Positions 42,360 to 53,790 are shown, numbered from the stretch's first letter. The stretch: DNA of 64,000 nt from Sarcophilus harrisii (GCF_902635505.1 NC_045426.1:676825087-676889086), one strand, 5' to 3'. Notes: a model not told the origin generated them from the sequence alone. Made by a program: numbers and translations.

Positions 42360-42735
42360 AGGAACATCATTATATGTCTCCTATGAGAGCTTCTTCTCTT
42401 CTCTCCCTCATTGCAACCTCCCACACACTTGCACTGAGTAGTTTGGGATACATGCTTTCAATGCTAGTAAGGAAAGGAAATGTAAGGTTGCTGGAGGCCA
42501 AACTGGCCCAAACATCTGGCCCAAAACAACCATTTCCATTGGTACCAGCACAAGGCATCTGCTACCTCCACTTGCTAGTCCAATTTCCTAAATGGGATCT
42601 GGAAAACTTCAAATGTAAAGAACAATCTGTCCTTCAACTTCAACTGAGGGATTGATTTTGGTTCACACCAAGAAAGAGGTCTCTGATACTTGGCCCTGTC
42701 CAGTAATTGAATACCTCCCTTGCTGAGTAGTGAAC
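42360..42735. other. Stretch without an assignable gene
   Basis: Contains overlapping frames of 93 and 62 codons on opposite strands with no recognisable domain. Composition is more even than in its surroundings. Confidence 0.4.
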
Positions 42736-42739
42736 TGTG

Positions 42740-42880
42740 CGTGGTCTAAGAGGACTAAGGAGTTTCTGTCTTCAAGGAATGCTGCAATGGGGAAGTTCAT
42801 TTGGTATACAAGATGGGAATAGAGATGGCCCTGATATTCCTTTCAACTCAGAGAACTTGTGATTCTATCCAAAGAAAAAG
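42740..42880 (-). mobile_element. Possible L3/CR1 scrap, reverse
   Basis: 'gtctaagaggactaaggagt' and 'atattcctttcaactcagag ... gtgattct' resemble the end of reversed L3. Weak. Confidence 0.3.
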
Positions 42881-42954
42881 GATACAACTAAGAAGCAATC
42901 CTAGAGAGAACTGACCTCCTTAAAATGAAGGTAGGTCACAGTAGGGCTACAGAG

Positions 42955-43140
42955 AGGTTGTTGCTCTTGTTTGTCCTTCATTTTCAAAGAGGACCAAGAC
43001 ATCAGGGAGGTGATGCCATGACATGCAAATTAATTGAATCTAAGTGAGGGAGAGGTGTGCAAGATCACCTGCCTCACTTTTCCTCTCAGAGTCACTGGAT
43101 CGTAGCCAGATATAGATCAGGAAGGCTGGAGATGGCCCCG
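42955..43140 (+). mobile_element. Recurrent ~150-bp element, type D
   Basis: 'ttgtttgtccttcattttca', 'aagaggaccaagacatcagg', 'gaggtgatgccatgacatgc', 'ctaagtgagggagaggtgtg', 'cacttttcctctcagagtca'. It has reversed relatives at 23885-23998 and 54160-54255. It is probably a marsupial SINE-like family, but I cannot name it. Confidence 0.7.
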
Positions 43141-43344
43141 GATGAAATGGGAGACTTTGACCTTTTTAAAATAAGGTCTTCAATAGCCCCCCCCCCACCC
43201 CATTCAGTGATTAAGGGTAGGTAGCAATTAAGGCAAAGAATCTCCTCTTTTTATCTAATCAAAAGGAAAAAAAAGAAAATCTAAATAAATACATGGATAA
43301 ATCTGGGAGGGGAAAACCCTCAAGATTTCTGGCCAAAGTAGAAA

Positions 43345-43374
43345 TGGCTGCTTTTTTTTTTTTTTTTTTTTTTA
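43345..43374. repeat. Poly-T run
   Basis: Over 20 consecutive T bases, followed by about 230 bases of unassigned DNA (43375-43620). It may be the A tail of a reversed retroposed sequence. Confidence 0.8.
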
Positions 43375-43694
43375 CATTCAATCTGAATGAATCAGGACCC
43401 AAACAATGACCAAATGGGACTTGGCCAGGGGCCTATTGGTGACCAATGAGAATCAGATTGGTTTGGGTTTAAGGCATGGTCCTTAAGAAATCTATCCAGT
43501 AAACGCCAACATATCTTTGGGGGATTCAGTATTTGATAGATACAGTATATGAACAGGTTGTAAAAGCTTGGCTCTTTGGGTAGTCTTTTCAACATTGTGG
43601 ACAGAACAGGGAAGAGGAGATTGTCTTAAATGAAGAATCCCAACATTGTGGAAGTTAAGAATCTCTTACATCTTATCATTCAATATGAATGGAG

Positions 43695-43805
43695 ATGGGG
43701 ACTGGACTCAAAAAGGCTTCTAAGTTCATATCCACCCTCACAGCTTACTGATTGTGGGACCCCAGATAGGGTCACAAAGAGTCAGACATGACTAAAAAAT
43801 GACTG
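43695..43805 (+). mobile_element. RTE-tailed SINE remnant
   Basis: Its end is clear: 'agatagggtcacaaagagtc', 'agacatgactaaaaaatgac'. The SINE body is worn. Confidence 0.6.
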
Positions 43806-43981
43806 AATAAGAATAGAGATGGAGAGGATATTGAAAAAGTGGAGAATATTAAGAAGAAAAAAACTGAAATACTGAGATTTACCAAAAGTGGAATGAACAA
43901 GAGACAGAGGCTCCAAAGTACAAACTTTTATTTGTCTCCAACTCTGCTGGATTACATACCAAAGATTTTTGATGCTAAAAG

Positions 43982-44035
43982 CTATCTATCTATCACCTAT
44001 CCATCCATCTATCTATCCATCTATCTATCTATCCT
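43982..44035. repeat. (CTAT)n/(CCAT)n microsatellite
   Basis: About twelve CTAT or CCAT units. Confidence 0.92.
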
Positions 44036-44094
44036 TCCCATAAACAGTTTATATTCTAACATAGGGAGAGAAGATATGATAAAGTATGATTTTA

Positions 44095-44540
44095 AGATAG
44101 ATGGTAGAAAGATAGGAAAAACAAAAATTAGAAAAACAAATAGGTAGAAAGATTAAAAAAGACAAATACAAAGAGATAAAAAGATAAGTGAGTGATGATA
44201 GAAAGATAGAAAAACACAAAGACAAAAAGACAAATAGATGATAGAAAGGTAGATAGAAATAAAAATAGAAAAACAGAAAAAACATGATATAACTACCGAT
44301 AGGTAGATGATAGAAAGATAGAAAAAGCAAACATAAAAAATATAGAAAGACAAAAAGATGATAGAAAAACAGACAGAAAAACAGACAAACAGATATATGT
44401 ATATATAAACATAAAAAGACAGAAAAACAGGTGGATGGATAAATGAATAAGATATAGCTAAATCTATAAATATTTATCTTTATAGAAAGTATACCCACCC
44501 AATGCATCTTTATACTCATCCATCTATCTATCTATCAAAA
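44095..44540. repeat. Degenerate GATA/GAAA/ACAG array
   Basis: About 440 bases of 'gatagaaagatagaaaa'-like units with ACAGA and ACAAA variants, ending in a short CATC/TATC run. The 156-codon minus-strand frame rich in Phe, Leu, Ser and Tyr is a reading of this array. Confidence 0.9.
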
Positions 44541-44689
44541 GGTTTAAATAAGTAAATTGATTTTTTAAGATAAATTTTTCAACATCCCTTTATAAAATGA
44601 TTATTCTAGTTCCATAAAGTAATAGGTTGAAGACCTTAACATACTTCACATCTGGTAATAACAACACAAAAACATCAAGATTTGAATAT

Positions 44690-45130
44690 CAAGAGACTAA
44701 CAGTGGGTTTCTGGGAGTGTGCTTCTGTTTTCCATTGAGTATTTCATGTGTGCTAAAATCCTTTTTTTTTTCTTGGGGGTGCATTTTATGCTTTAACAAA
44801 TGAGGGTGAATGCACCTGGCCTTTTCAGAGGTTTTGGCACACATCTTAAACCATTGATTTTTCAGAATGCTATTGTGTCTCTCTATTGCTTCTGCGGACA
44901 ATAGAAGTATGGAATATGAAGAGTCTTGCAGAGCGCCTTCTTTATCTGGCCCCTGAATGAATTTCTCATTTACTACTAATGGATAATAGTGTTCTAAATA
45001 ATGGTTTAAAATTCTTTTAGTGGACTCACTCCAACTCCCTTTTGAGTAGTAGTGTAGGCCTCAATGCAATTGAAGAATGTGTACAGGTAGCAACAAAAGA
45101 ATACATTCCCCATCACAGCATTTAGTCATT
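44690..45130 (-). mobile_element. Possible retroviral integrase-region relic, reverse
   Basis: On the minus strand a short segment near 44850-44890 reads 'AEAIERHNSILKNQ'. This resembles the conserved integrase stretch around 'G-IERHN--LK' of retroviral pol. Flanking sequence gives no other secure domain. It is very old and broken; family uncertain. Confidence 0.45.
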
Positions 45131-45284
45131 TCACTATGGCCCAGGAAGATTTAATAGGAAGACTTCATGGAAGGAGATTGCTGTTCTCTTGGTTTTGATG
45201 CTGACCTTGAGTGCTTGGAAGAATCAGAGTCACAGATTTTGAATCATAAAGGGACCTCACCAGTTACCTAGTCCAGTCATGCTG

Positions 45285-45395
45285 ATGCTGATAATAATTA
45301 TAATTTAACATCAGAATAATAACATAATAGCTAATGTGCACACAGTACTTAAGACTTGCAAATCATTTTACATATATGATATATACATACATGAT
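45285..45395 (-). mobile_element. CORE-SINE fragment, reverse
   Basis: 'agaataataacataatagct', 'cacacagtacttaagacttg', 'caaatcattttacatatatg'. Truncated. Confidence 0.5.
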
Positions 45396-45854
45396 AACTG
45401 TTTTTTCTTAGCCTCTTATGTCTGTTTGTGGGGTAGATTTATAAAAATTTAACCTACATTCCTGGGAATTCTACCTTTGGAAGTATAGGGATGAAATGGC
45501 TGGTGATGATGCCCCCAGTTAGAGACCAAGAAGATCACAATTCCCCATGTGACTCCTGAAATTGCCTCAGACCTCAGACGTGGAAGTCAGGGATACAAGG
45601 GAATGCAAGGACAGGGTCAGCCACAGGTATTTAGGAGAAATAGGATTTGAGTTATCAAATTCAGTGTTTAACAGAATAAAAAGAAAAGAATACAATTAGA
45701 AATACATACCTAGTGTACCTAGCTCAAGTAAGGTGGGGAAGGGAAAGGATGTCTGTTTTCTTCTTGGGCTAATAGTCATTTGAACATATTCCTATAATTA
45801 AAAACAAAATATGTGAACATATGTTTGCATATATGCATGTATATTTATATATAT

Positions 45855-45889
<35 letters not shown>

Positions 45890-46730
45890 TACATATATAT
45901 GTGTATTTATACACACATATATTTGTAACAAAAATACATGTATACATATTATGCCTTCTTGTTTGTCCATTTAGAGGTTGCTGCCCATTATGTTCATGAC
46001 TCCATCTGGACAATGTTGTTAGATTCAGGAAAAACTTGGGCCCATCTCTATAAATTTGGACAGCAGAAATCATGACTCCTTTGCCCATATGCATGATGTC
46101 ATGAAGCCTATAAACAAGGTCAAGATCATCTCAGATATCACCTAGATCCAGAATAATAATGATACAAAAAGTACCATATTGATCTCAGATCATCATCTCA
46201 TAAAGGGGTAATATCTTCTGGAATGGCTAAGCTAAGCTAGACTGGAAATGGAAAGAGCCATTGTTTAGTGGAGAAGGGGCTGAAGGAAGTAATGAGTTGC
46301 ATACACCCCAACCCCTAGCCTCCCAATTTTGATCAAGATGTCTATCTGCTAAGGTGTTTTCCAGGGTAACTGTGTCCTGTTTGGCCTCCCCAATGGCTAT
46401 TCCATTAGGTAACTGTGAATCATGAGAGTCAACAAACAATTATTAATTGTAACTCCATTAAAGCCATTTTTTAGACTGGGTGAGGTAGCATCTTTGTCCC
46501 TTCAATTGGCCTTAATTATGGCACCTTTCCAAAAACAAAGTTAGAATCAGTCCCTACAGTGGCAGAAATCACTGGAGGTAGAAGCCAGACTCAGGCCTTC
46601 AGCAATCTGGGCAAAAAAAAAGGTATTTGGTCAAAAGTTTGTTTTTCATGGCTTCCAAGTAGTCCATAGCTCTATCCCAGCAATGACATAGCCCAATATT
46701 ATAGAAAGAATAGTATGGAATCTTCTTCCC
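45396..46730. other. Stretch without an assignable gene, with a (TA)n run
   Basis: Holds an ATATAT/ACATAT run at about 45840-45920. Otherwise unassigned DNA of mixed composition. Frames of up to 98 codons on the minus strand have no recognisable content. Confidence 0.4.
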
Positions 46731-46734
46731 ACAC

Positions 46735-46910
46735 ACTATTTCATTGAGGCTCATAAGATGAAAAACTAGAAGGAATTTCTGGCCATCTCATCCAAATTTC
46801 TCATTTTTCAAGGGAGGAAATCAAATCTCAGACTGAAGTAATAGAAGGCCTAAGTATCAGAACTAGGATTTGAGTCTTCTGAGAAGCTTCTGGGATCAAG
46901 TTCAAATAAT
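46735..46910 (+). mobile_element. L3/MIR-like fragment
   Basis: 'gaaaaactagaaggaatttc', 'tggccatctcatccaaattt', 'ggaggaaatcaaatctcaga', 'actaggatttgagtcttctg'. A second similar scrap follows at about 46915-47035. Confidence 0.5.
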
Positions 46911-47129
46911 CATTCTTCCCATTTTGAAGAAATGAAAGAGAGTCTTGTCTAAGGTCATGAAAGTAATAAAACCAATAGGTTGCAGGGCCAGGCTTTCTTT
47001 TATATCCAGTGACAAATGCCTTCTAACATTTACGATTTTTCTGATCATTTAATTAAAACAGAAAAAATCTTTGAGATCATCTAGTTATCTATTCATGAAA
47101 AAGACATAGAAAGATTTTTAAGACAGAAA

Positions 47130-47362
47130 AAAGCATGCATTTGAAACTAGGGATCTTACATTAATTAGAAATTAACTGTGAATATTAGAAATATTCCCAT
47201 AAAAATAATTCCAGATCAAAGTAAGAGTGTTGACTTTCTCCATGTTCATTTAATAGAAAAATGCTAATGATTGCAGGAATAGTCCAAACAAAGATGGCTA
47301 GGGAAATAAATATTGCAAACAGATTAAAGTATTCCTTTATGCAGATGATGTGACTGTGTAGG
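47130..47362 (+). mobile_element. L1 ORF2 fragment including the YADD box
   Basis: 'attccagatcaaagtaagag', 'ctccatgttcatttaataga', 'aatgctaatgattgcaggaa', then 'ctttatgcagatgatgtgac', which encodes 'LYADDVT' (47335-47355), the catalytic motif of the L1 reverse transcriptase. Only about 230 bases remain and it lacks a 3' end. Confidence 0.8.
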
Positions 47363-47735
47363 GAGGCAGCAGAGTTACACTGGAGTGAGTGTTGATGCTT
47401 AAATCAGGAAAGACTAGAATTCAGATCTGGTTTGTAATTTTCTGAGTTTAACTCATTTAACTTCTTTTTTAAAAAACAATATTTTGTTTTTCACAATTAC
47501 ATATAAAGAAAATTTTTAACATTTATTTTTTTAAAATTTTGAGTTCCATTTTTTTTTCTCCCTACCTCTCTCACAACCACCTTCCCTATGCCAATAAGTA
47601 ATTTGATATAGGAATGTGCAATCATGTAAAACATCGTTCCATATTAGTCATGTTGTGAAAGAAGAAGCAGACCAAAAGGAAAAAAAAATGAAATTAATAG
47701 ATTCACTTAACTTCTTAACCTTTTCTTCATAATGT
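47363..47735 (+). mobile_element. tRNA-derived SINE, split by an L1 3' end
   Basis: 'agggaggcagcagagttaca', 'gactagaattcagatctggt', 'gagtttaactcatttaactt' up to about 47465. After the L1 piece it continues with 'cacttaacttcttaaccttt'. The repeated 'tttaacttct' / 'cttaacttct' at the two edges could be the target duplication. Confidence 0.6.
47466..47692 (-). mobile_element. L1 3' end, older subfamily, reverse
   Basis: 'caattacatataaagaaaat', 'ttttaacatttattttttta', 'aaattttgagttccattttt', 'gccaataagtaatttgatat', 'catgttgtgaaagaagaagc'. Confidence 0.8.
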
Positions 47736-48450
47736 TGGGATCATACCCAGAATTTATCCTGGATGTATAGAGATGCAAAGGAGCCAATGAAATATATTTG
47801 GTGAGTTTTAACAGCATTAATAACAATGCCAGGGATTTTAATTTGATCTTTGATATCTCTGATTTTTAGAAATCCCTTCCACTGATCCTATTCTTTAACT
47901 CACTTAATATTTTTACTATCAGAGAGCTGTTTGAGTTATAGAATTTAACTAATCTATTCCTAGATCACTCACTAACAAATTTTTTTTTAAAAGACCCAGT
48001 CAGATCAATTGTAAGGCAATTGGTAAGGTGAGGAGGGATGAAGGCCTTCTATTCCTTTCCCTCTCCAGGCCTTCAGGTGAGACAAACCTTTCCGTTTGTT
48101 CTTTTTTAGCAAAAGAATTATAGGAGAAATTGATTGAATACAATCAATAAATGATTAGAAGGACAAAATGAAAAAGCATTTGAAATCCTAGCATCTTCCT
48201 ATGATTCCTAAATTGGTACACAGAACTCCAGAGCTCCCCCCCCCCATCTAAAAAAGAACACAATGGTCAATTGAACCAGAGACTTTAACCAGGTGATGAA
48301 GAATTTGGACAGAAAAAAAGTCTTAATTTTACTAATTACTAAATGAAATTTAGCATTACCTTCAACTATTTGTGGAATAGTTCTGAGGAATCTATAGATT
48401 TTATCAGTTTGCCAAAGTAGTTCATGACACCTAAAAAATCCATAAGGTTA
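47736..48450. other. Stretch without an assignable gene
   Basis: AT-rich, with a short C run near 48237. No repeat family or gene recognised. Confidence 0.4.
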
Positions 48451-48454
48451 GTTC

Positions 48455-48683
48455 ATTAAATTTATTAATTCAACTCATTAAATGTTTAAGTGCTTATTTT
48501 GTGTCAAGCACTATGCTAAGCACTGGGATTACAAAGGGTCAAAAACAGTCCCTGCCCTCAAGGAGCTTACTAATTAGGAGGGAAGAGGTTTTGAAGAAAT
48601 ATGTAAACAAAAATATAGAAAACAAACTATGTACAAGATAAAAAGAAAATAATTAAAAGAGGGGAAGCACTGGCATTAAGAAC
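48455..48683 (+). mobile_element. Old interspersed repeat, type A (best copy)
   Basis: 'tcaagcactatgctaagcac', 'tgggattacaaagggtcaaa', 'acagtccctgccctcaagga', 'gcttactaattaggaggga', then the extension 'gaagcactggcattaag'. This is the least diverged type A copy in the window. Confidence 0.7.
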
Positions 48684-48684
48684 C

Positions 48685-49140
48685 CTTGAATGAGATAAAT
48701 CCATGGCTGCACAGATGCCCCTCTCCTAAACAAGGAGATCTCTGCTTGAAGACCTCTACTGAGAAGGAAGCCCACCACCCACCAATCACTACCAAGTCCA
48801 TCCTACTTCCTGGCACCAAGATTAAATCTACCTCTTTGCAATTCCTCCTTACTTCATTCTGGAACCAAGAAGAGCAAACCAAATTATTATTTTAAAAGAC
48901 AGATTTTCAAATATTTAAAGCCTGCTATTTTATCTCTGCTCTTTTTATTTATCTTCTCCAGGCTTAATATCTTCAGTTTCTCATGCATTCACCTGAACCT
49001 CACATGAAATACCCTGATCTTTGACCATGGTATTTCCCTATTCTTCACTATACTGGTTTCTTTCCTCTAGATGCTCTCAGATTGTCTATACTCTTTCTGA
49101 AACATGTCACCCCAAATTGAAAAACATACTCATTAGAATG
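48685..49140 (+). mobile_element. L3/CR1 LINE 3' region
   Basis: 'ctgcttgaagacctctactg', 'cacccaccaatcactaccaa', 'attaaatctacctctttgca', 'gattttcaaatatttaaagc', 'ttatcttctccaggcttaat', 'ctttcctctagatgctctca'. It is one of the longest L3 pieces here. Confidence 0.75.
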
Positions 49141-49184
49141 GAAGCTTCTTGAAAACAAGACCCTTTTTTTTGAAGGCTCTCATT

Positions 49185-49370
49185 TGGCTACCTCTGGAAT
49201 CAAAGCACCTGTTTGCTAATGCTACTTCTGATATTTCCTAGCCATATGGCCTTGGGCCTGTCAGAACTTCCCTAATCCTCAATTTTCTCATCTGTATGAT
49301 GACGGGGTTGCCTTAGATGGTTTCTGCAGTAATTTCTAAATTCTCCATCCATGATCCCAATTGGATGTTA
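49185..49370 (+). mobile_element. MIR/CORE-type SINE
   Basis: 'tacctctggaatcaaagcac', 'cctagccatatggccttggg', 'ctcaattttctcatctgtat', 'gggttgccttagatggtttc'. Confidence 0.65.
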
Positions 49371-49374
49371 CCTG

Positions 49375-50745
49375 ACTAAGATAAAGTCTAATAGTACCAA
49401 ACAATTCAATATACTGTTTACTATGTCTCTGCCTTACTTTGGAAGATACAGGGATTATTGGGAGCTAGAGAAGTGATCTCATTTATTTTGCTCAACATTT
49501 AGTAGCAAATGTTCTCTAAATAGATGGTTTTCTGGTACCCCAGTAGCTAGCCACATCAGAAGAATTAAAGACAGCTAATGTATAAAATTTACATATACTA
49601 GAGGGATTTGTTGGGGTATATTCTTTAAAACCAGGTGAGATCTCAAGATCCAAGTATCCCTGGATACTATTCGTCTAGGAAGTTTCCATTTCTTTTGAAC
49701 CTCATGATAACATTTTAGGCTAGATGTTTGATGACCTCAGATCAGTTCATGTAATATAGAAGCATGCATGTACATATACACATACACACACACAGATGGA
49801 CAAAATGGTCTCTCTCTATATATGGAATATATAGCATTCCTTTCCCACTTGTGAGTCCAGATATATACTGGCAAATGTTGAAGTACAAGTTCTCTAGGGA
49901 AAAATTTACACAGATGGCAAACTTTTAGGTTTAATCTGCACTGTTTGTATTTTCTTTATCACTTTCTTAAGTCTAGACAGCCAAGCAAATGTGAATCTAG
50001 GTCTAATTTGTAGCATTTACCGATTTCTGAAGTGTAAATTAATAATGGGCTCTCACAATCACTAACAGCTGGCTCTAGTACATCCCTAGTAACTCCTCTT
50101 AGGGAAGAAATAGGAATGTCTAATTTCTGGTGTTTCTTTCTCCTCCTACCCATGCCACACTTATATGTAGGGTGGAGGATAGGGGAAGATGGAATGCCAA
50201 TTTATCAAAGCCAGCCTATAATCCATTAGGCTTGGAAATGTTCTTTGACTAGATAATAATAAATTTCTCTCCTTAGAGATCTGCTGGAAAAGATGGCCTT
50301 GGAGCAAACACTATGCCTCACTCACTTGCTTCATAACAGCAAAATGGAGCTGATAATTGAAATGTACTCTGCTCTTTGAGCCTTGATCTTCACTTCCAAT
50401 AACAAATTAATAAATAGTTTGGGAAAGATGTGACTGTTTTGCAAAGTGAGAAATGCATCAATAATGAAAATACCATGGAGAGCTCCCACAAAATAGACTC
50501 ACTTTGGGGAAATGTATAATTGTTGATGCCAGCTGTTGAGACATATGAAACAGGTGCTGTTTCCCCATGGATTTCTTTGGAGGTTTGCAGGGTAAATTGT
50601 AGATACTAGATATGCAGAGGCCAGTGTTTTATAAATCTTTGCAGAAACTAATGCAGATTTCAGGCAAAACCATAAGAACTTAGAGTACCCAGACCTTTGC
50701 TCTAGGATGTTAAATTTAGAAAAATTTACTTTGGATGGCACTCTA
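49375..50745. other. Largely repeat-free stretch, candidate conserved DNA
   Basis: No repeat recognised apart from a short (CA)n near 49780-49797. From about 50235 to 50720 the base mix is even and contains word-like blocks such as 'cttcataacagcaaaatgga' and 'gctgataattgaaatgtact'. No coding frame is convincing. It may include regulatory or conserved non-coding DNA. Confidence 0.4.
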
Positions 50746-50749
50746 AATA

Positions 50750-50870
50750 AGGGTTAGAGCTGGAAGAGACCTTTAGGGTTTTCAGGTCTAATCTCCTCAT
50801 TTTATAGATGAAGAAATTGAGACTTGGGGAGATTAAATTAAACTGCTAAGAAGCAAAGTATCTGGGTAGT
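50750..50870 (+). mobile_element. L3/MIR-like fragment
   Basis: 'agggttagagctggaagaga', 'cctttagggttttcaggtct', 'cattttatagatgaagaaat'. Confidence 0.6.
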
Positions 50871-50871
50871 A

Positions 50872-51165
50872 TAGTGAATAGAGTATTGGACTCAGGAAAA
50901 ACTGTGTTCACATTCTATGATAGTCACTTACTAGCTATTTAGTGTTCTGATTTGGTTATCTCTGGAATAAGAGGACCTGATTGAAGGTGATGTTTGACAA
51001 GTCACTTGAGCTCTCTAGTCCCAATTTCTTCATCAGTAAAATGAGGGTAACAATAATCGCCAATTATTTCACAAGGTTGTTGTAAAAATTGAATGAGAAT
51101 ATGTATGTGTGTATTACTCTGGATCTCTTAATATAATATAAATGTTAACTATCATTCTCAAGTGT
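50872..51165 (+). mobile_element. CORE-SINE, with partial internal repetition
   Basis: Head 'tgggtagtatagtgaataga', 'cagtcacttactagct'-like middle, a second head-like piece ('ctggaataagaggacctgat'), then 'tcatcagtaaaatgagggta', 'aggttgttgtaaaaattgaa' and 'ataaatgttaactatcattc'. It may be two SINEs, one into the other. Confidence 0.6.
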
Positions 51166-51169
51166 CTGA

Positions 51170-51640
51170 ATCAGATATGAATCTAATTAGGTCCTGACTT
51201 TAAGACCAATCCTTAATCAATTGTGTTTCTTGGTTTGTCCTGTTGCTAAGAAGGAAAGCTAAGATTCGAGTTGTCCACTGGAATCTCTTCCCAGCATTCT
51301 ACCCCATGGGGCAATTTCTGCCTCCATTTTGCTGAACAACTCCCCCTTTTCCAATGCTAGTATAGTAGTTTTTCTTGTCCAAGACAAAAGCAGTGTTCCA
51401 ATCTATAGCTGTGCTTTCAGCAATTGTAAATAATCCTACACATTCCTCAATGCCATTCTTTCTCATTTCTACCTAATTTGTAACTATCCTTCAAAGTCCC
51501 AATTACAAATTAATAATTTCACTTCCCAAAAGAGTGGTTGTTTCTTTAATTAAAAGAGCAGCCTGAGCCCTGAGCAGTACTTTCAACTGTCTAAATTCCC
51601 CTTTCCACTCAACCTTCCCAAATCAACCAGTTGTGTGTGT
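51170..51640. other. Stretch without an assignable gene
   Basis: About 51380-51600 looks single-copy and contains TAATTA-like words. A (GT)n run lies at 51632-51650. Confidence 0.35.
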
Positions 51641-51649
51641 GTGTGTGTA

Positions 51650-52028
51650 TTATCCTTGTCTGAGAGAAAGTTAAAGGTAGGGGGAATGTTTATCTTGGAG
51701 AAAACTCAAAGAAGATATAATGAGTATCATAAGATTGTCATAGGAAAGAAGTAACAGATTTACTTATCTCATACTCAGAGGATAAGTCCAGAATCAAAGG
51801 GACCAATTGAGGCTTATGTCAGAAAATCTTCCTAACAACTTGAACTGTCAAAAAGTGGAATGAGCTGATTCAACAAACAAGTGCTAGGTTCCTCTTCCTG
51901 GGAAGTCTTTAAACCCACTTGTGAGTTATGCTGTAGCTGACAGGGAGTCTGCAAAGACTCTTTGCAGTTAGGCATTGGACTACATAATCACTAAGATTCC
52001 TTGTGACTCCCAATTTTTGTGATTCTAT
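51650..52028 (-). mobile_element. L3/CR1 LINE 3' region, reverse
   Basis: 'gtttatcttggagaaaactc', 'cagaaaatcttcctaacaac', 'ctgtcaaaaagtggaatgag', 'cttcctgggaagtctttaaa', 'attccttgtgactcccaatt'. This is the standard reversed L3 order. Confidence 0.8.
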
Positions 52029-52199
52029 AAATTACATTATTTGATTATTTTTTTTAAAAAATGTCAACATAACATCCACCTTAAAAAAAATTTTTTTTTA
52101 CCTTCCTCTCTTTTTTCACTATTTAAATGCAAGATTTGACCAATGGGATTTGCCTTCAACATTCTCCGTTGATATATCCAGTACAAATTCTGACTATTA

Positions 52200-52580
52200 T
52201 ATGTTTTGAAAATTGTCGACTGGTAAACTGTTCGGTGTTTAGAGGAGAGTAAACAGAATGGTAAAATATCTCAAGTTTATGACATTTAAGAATAAGTTGA
52301 AGAAAATGTGAATGTTTACTTTGGAAAAGCTTGTGTGGAGAAGTTCTTTAAATATTTGAAGACATGTCATGGAGAAGAGGAATTTGACTTTATCTGTTTT
52401 GTCTTAGAGGGCAGAACTAGAAGCAAAGGGTAAAAGTTGTCAAGAGACCAGATGTAAAGAATAAAAAATTCATACTAACAATTGGTGCTATCCTAAAGTA
52501 GAATGAGCTGCTTTGGGAGGAGGTGAAATCCCCTTCCCTGAAGGCCTTCAAGCATCTAGCATGATGTACAATGGATACTT
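52200..52580 (-). mobile_element. L3/CR1 LINE 3' region, reverse
   Basis: 'aatgtttactttggaaaagc', 'ttaaatatttgaagacatgt', 'catggagaagaggaatttga', 'agagggcagaactagaagca', 'aaagtagaatgagctgcttt', 'ctgaaggccttcaagc'. A second reversed L3 just after the first; the two overlap in content, so they are separate insertions. Confidence 0.8.
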
Positions 52581-52599
52581 ATTAACATCCAAATTAGGC

Positions 52600-53790
52600 T
52601 CAGTGGTCACTCATATGAAAGAAATTATTATTTTTCTTTTATTTTAGTAACTGATTATTAAATTAGAATTAAGGTTTTCCTACTAGGAAAATGAGAACTC
52701 TGAAAAATCTAGGTTATTAGTACATTCATCACACATATCATATTGATAATTATGAAAACCATAATAATAATTTTTCCACACTTCCTATTTCCTTATTTAG
52801 CCAGTCTCTGAAGGTGTTGTTGTTAGATGAGATCCCCCAAATCCTCTGGGTACATGTTTCTCTTTGCTGGTTAGTACTCCATTCAAGCAGAAGTTCTTAC
52901 AAACAGAATCCAGTCTAAGCAAGTTCTTACCCTTAGGAAACAAGCCCCTGTCTTTAGAACTTTCAATTAGAATTTAGGATGACTCAGCTTATGAAGAGGA
53001 AAATCAACCAGAATGATGTGGATAGAGATAGATTCTTTTACCCAGATTGTTGGAGATAGCAGATCACATCACATGATCAGGTCATATTCTCAGCAAAGGA
53101 GCTAAAGACCTTTAGAACACCTTCTCAGTAATATGTCCACTCCATCCCCACTGATTATTAACCAATCAGAACTGATTTCTCTCCTTAAGGATACCCCTTT
53201 TCCAAAGGCTTTTTACCATTCAATATTCTGGGAAGTGTTGGTGGGTGTCTTTGGTTTCTAAAAGAACCATTGACTTAAATTTATTATTTGCCAGCCACAA
53301 TTAATGAATTGATTATTAGTTATTCAGAAACAATGTCTCTCAGACTTTTTATTTGTCTCTGATATTATAGGATTATAGTTCTAAAACCATAATCCACTTT
53401 CAATTTTGGCTTCTGGTACTTCCCAGGCATATGAAGCATTATAGCAAAAATGATGAGAAGGGAAAGTTTGTATTATTTCCTTTCTTGATAACATACCTTC
53501 CCTCTGGATGTGGGCTTATTAACATCTTTCAGATTTCTATCCATTTGTAACCTAGGAGGTTTGAGAAATGGGCAATAGCTTTCTAGCTAGATATATATCC
53601 ACCATTAACAGAGATTATGAGCCTATGGCATGGACTGAGGTCTTTTCTTCCTCTGAGGGGGCCTGGAGTTTCAATCTAGAGATTCATTTGCATTTTAATC
53701 AGCAATCTATGAGAGTCCTTCCTCTCCCTCCTCTTAATTTCTGTGGGGAAAAAATGGAAAGAGGTTTGTTCTCTTTGTTTTGAATTATTC
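52600..53790. other. Stretch without an assignable gene
   Basis: The part at 52815-53260 has the flavour of a worn LTR or old repeat ('ttattaaccaatcagaactg' and 'ctctccttaaggatacccct'), but I could not find its ends. About 53550-53760 looks single-copy, with a 'catttgcattttaatcagc' block. Confidence 0.35.

Noticed and set aside
44049-44519. 156-codon minus-strand frame with apparent membrane-like Phe/Leu/Tyr content
   Set aside because: It comes from a degenerate GATA/GAAA array; the hydrophobic look is a codon artefact.
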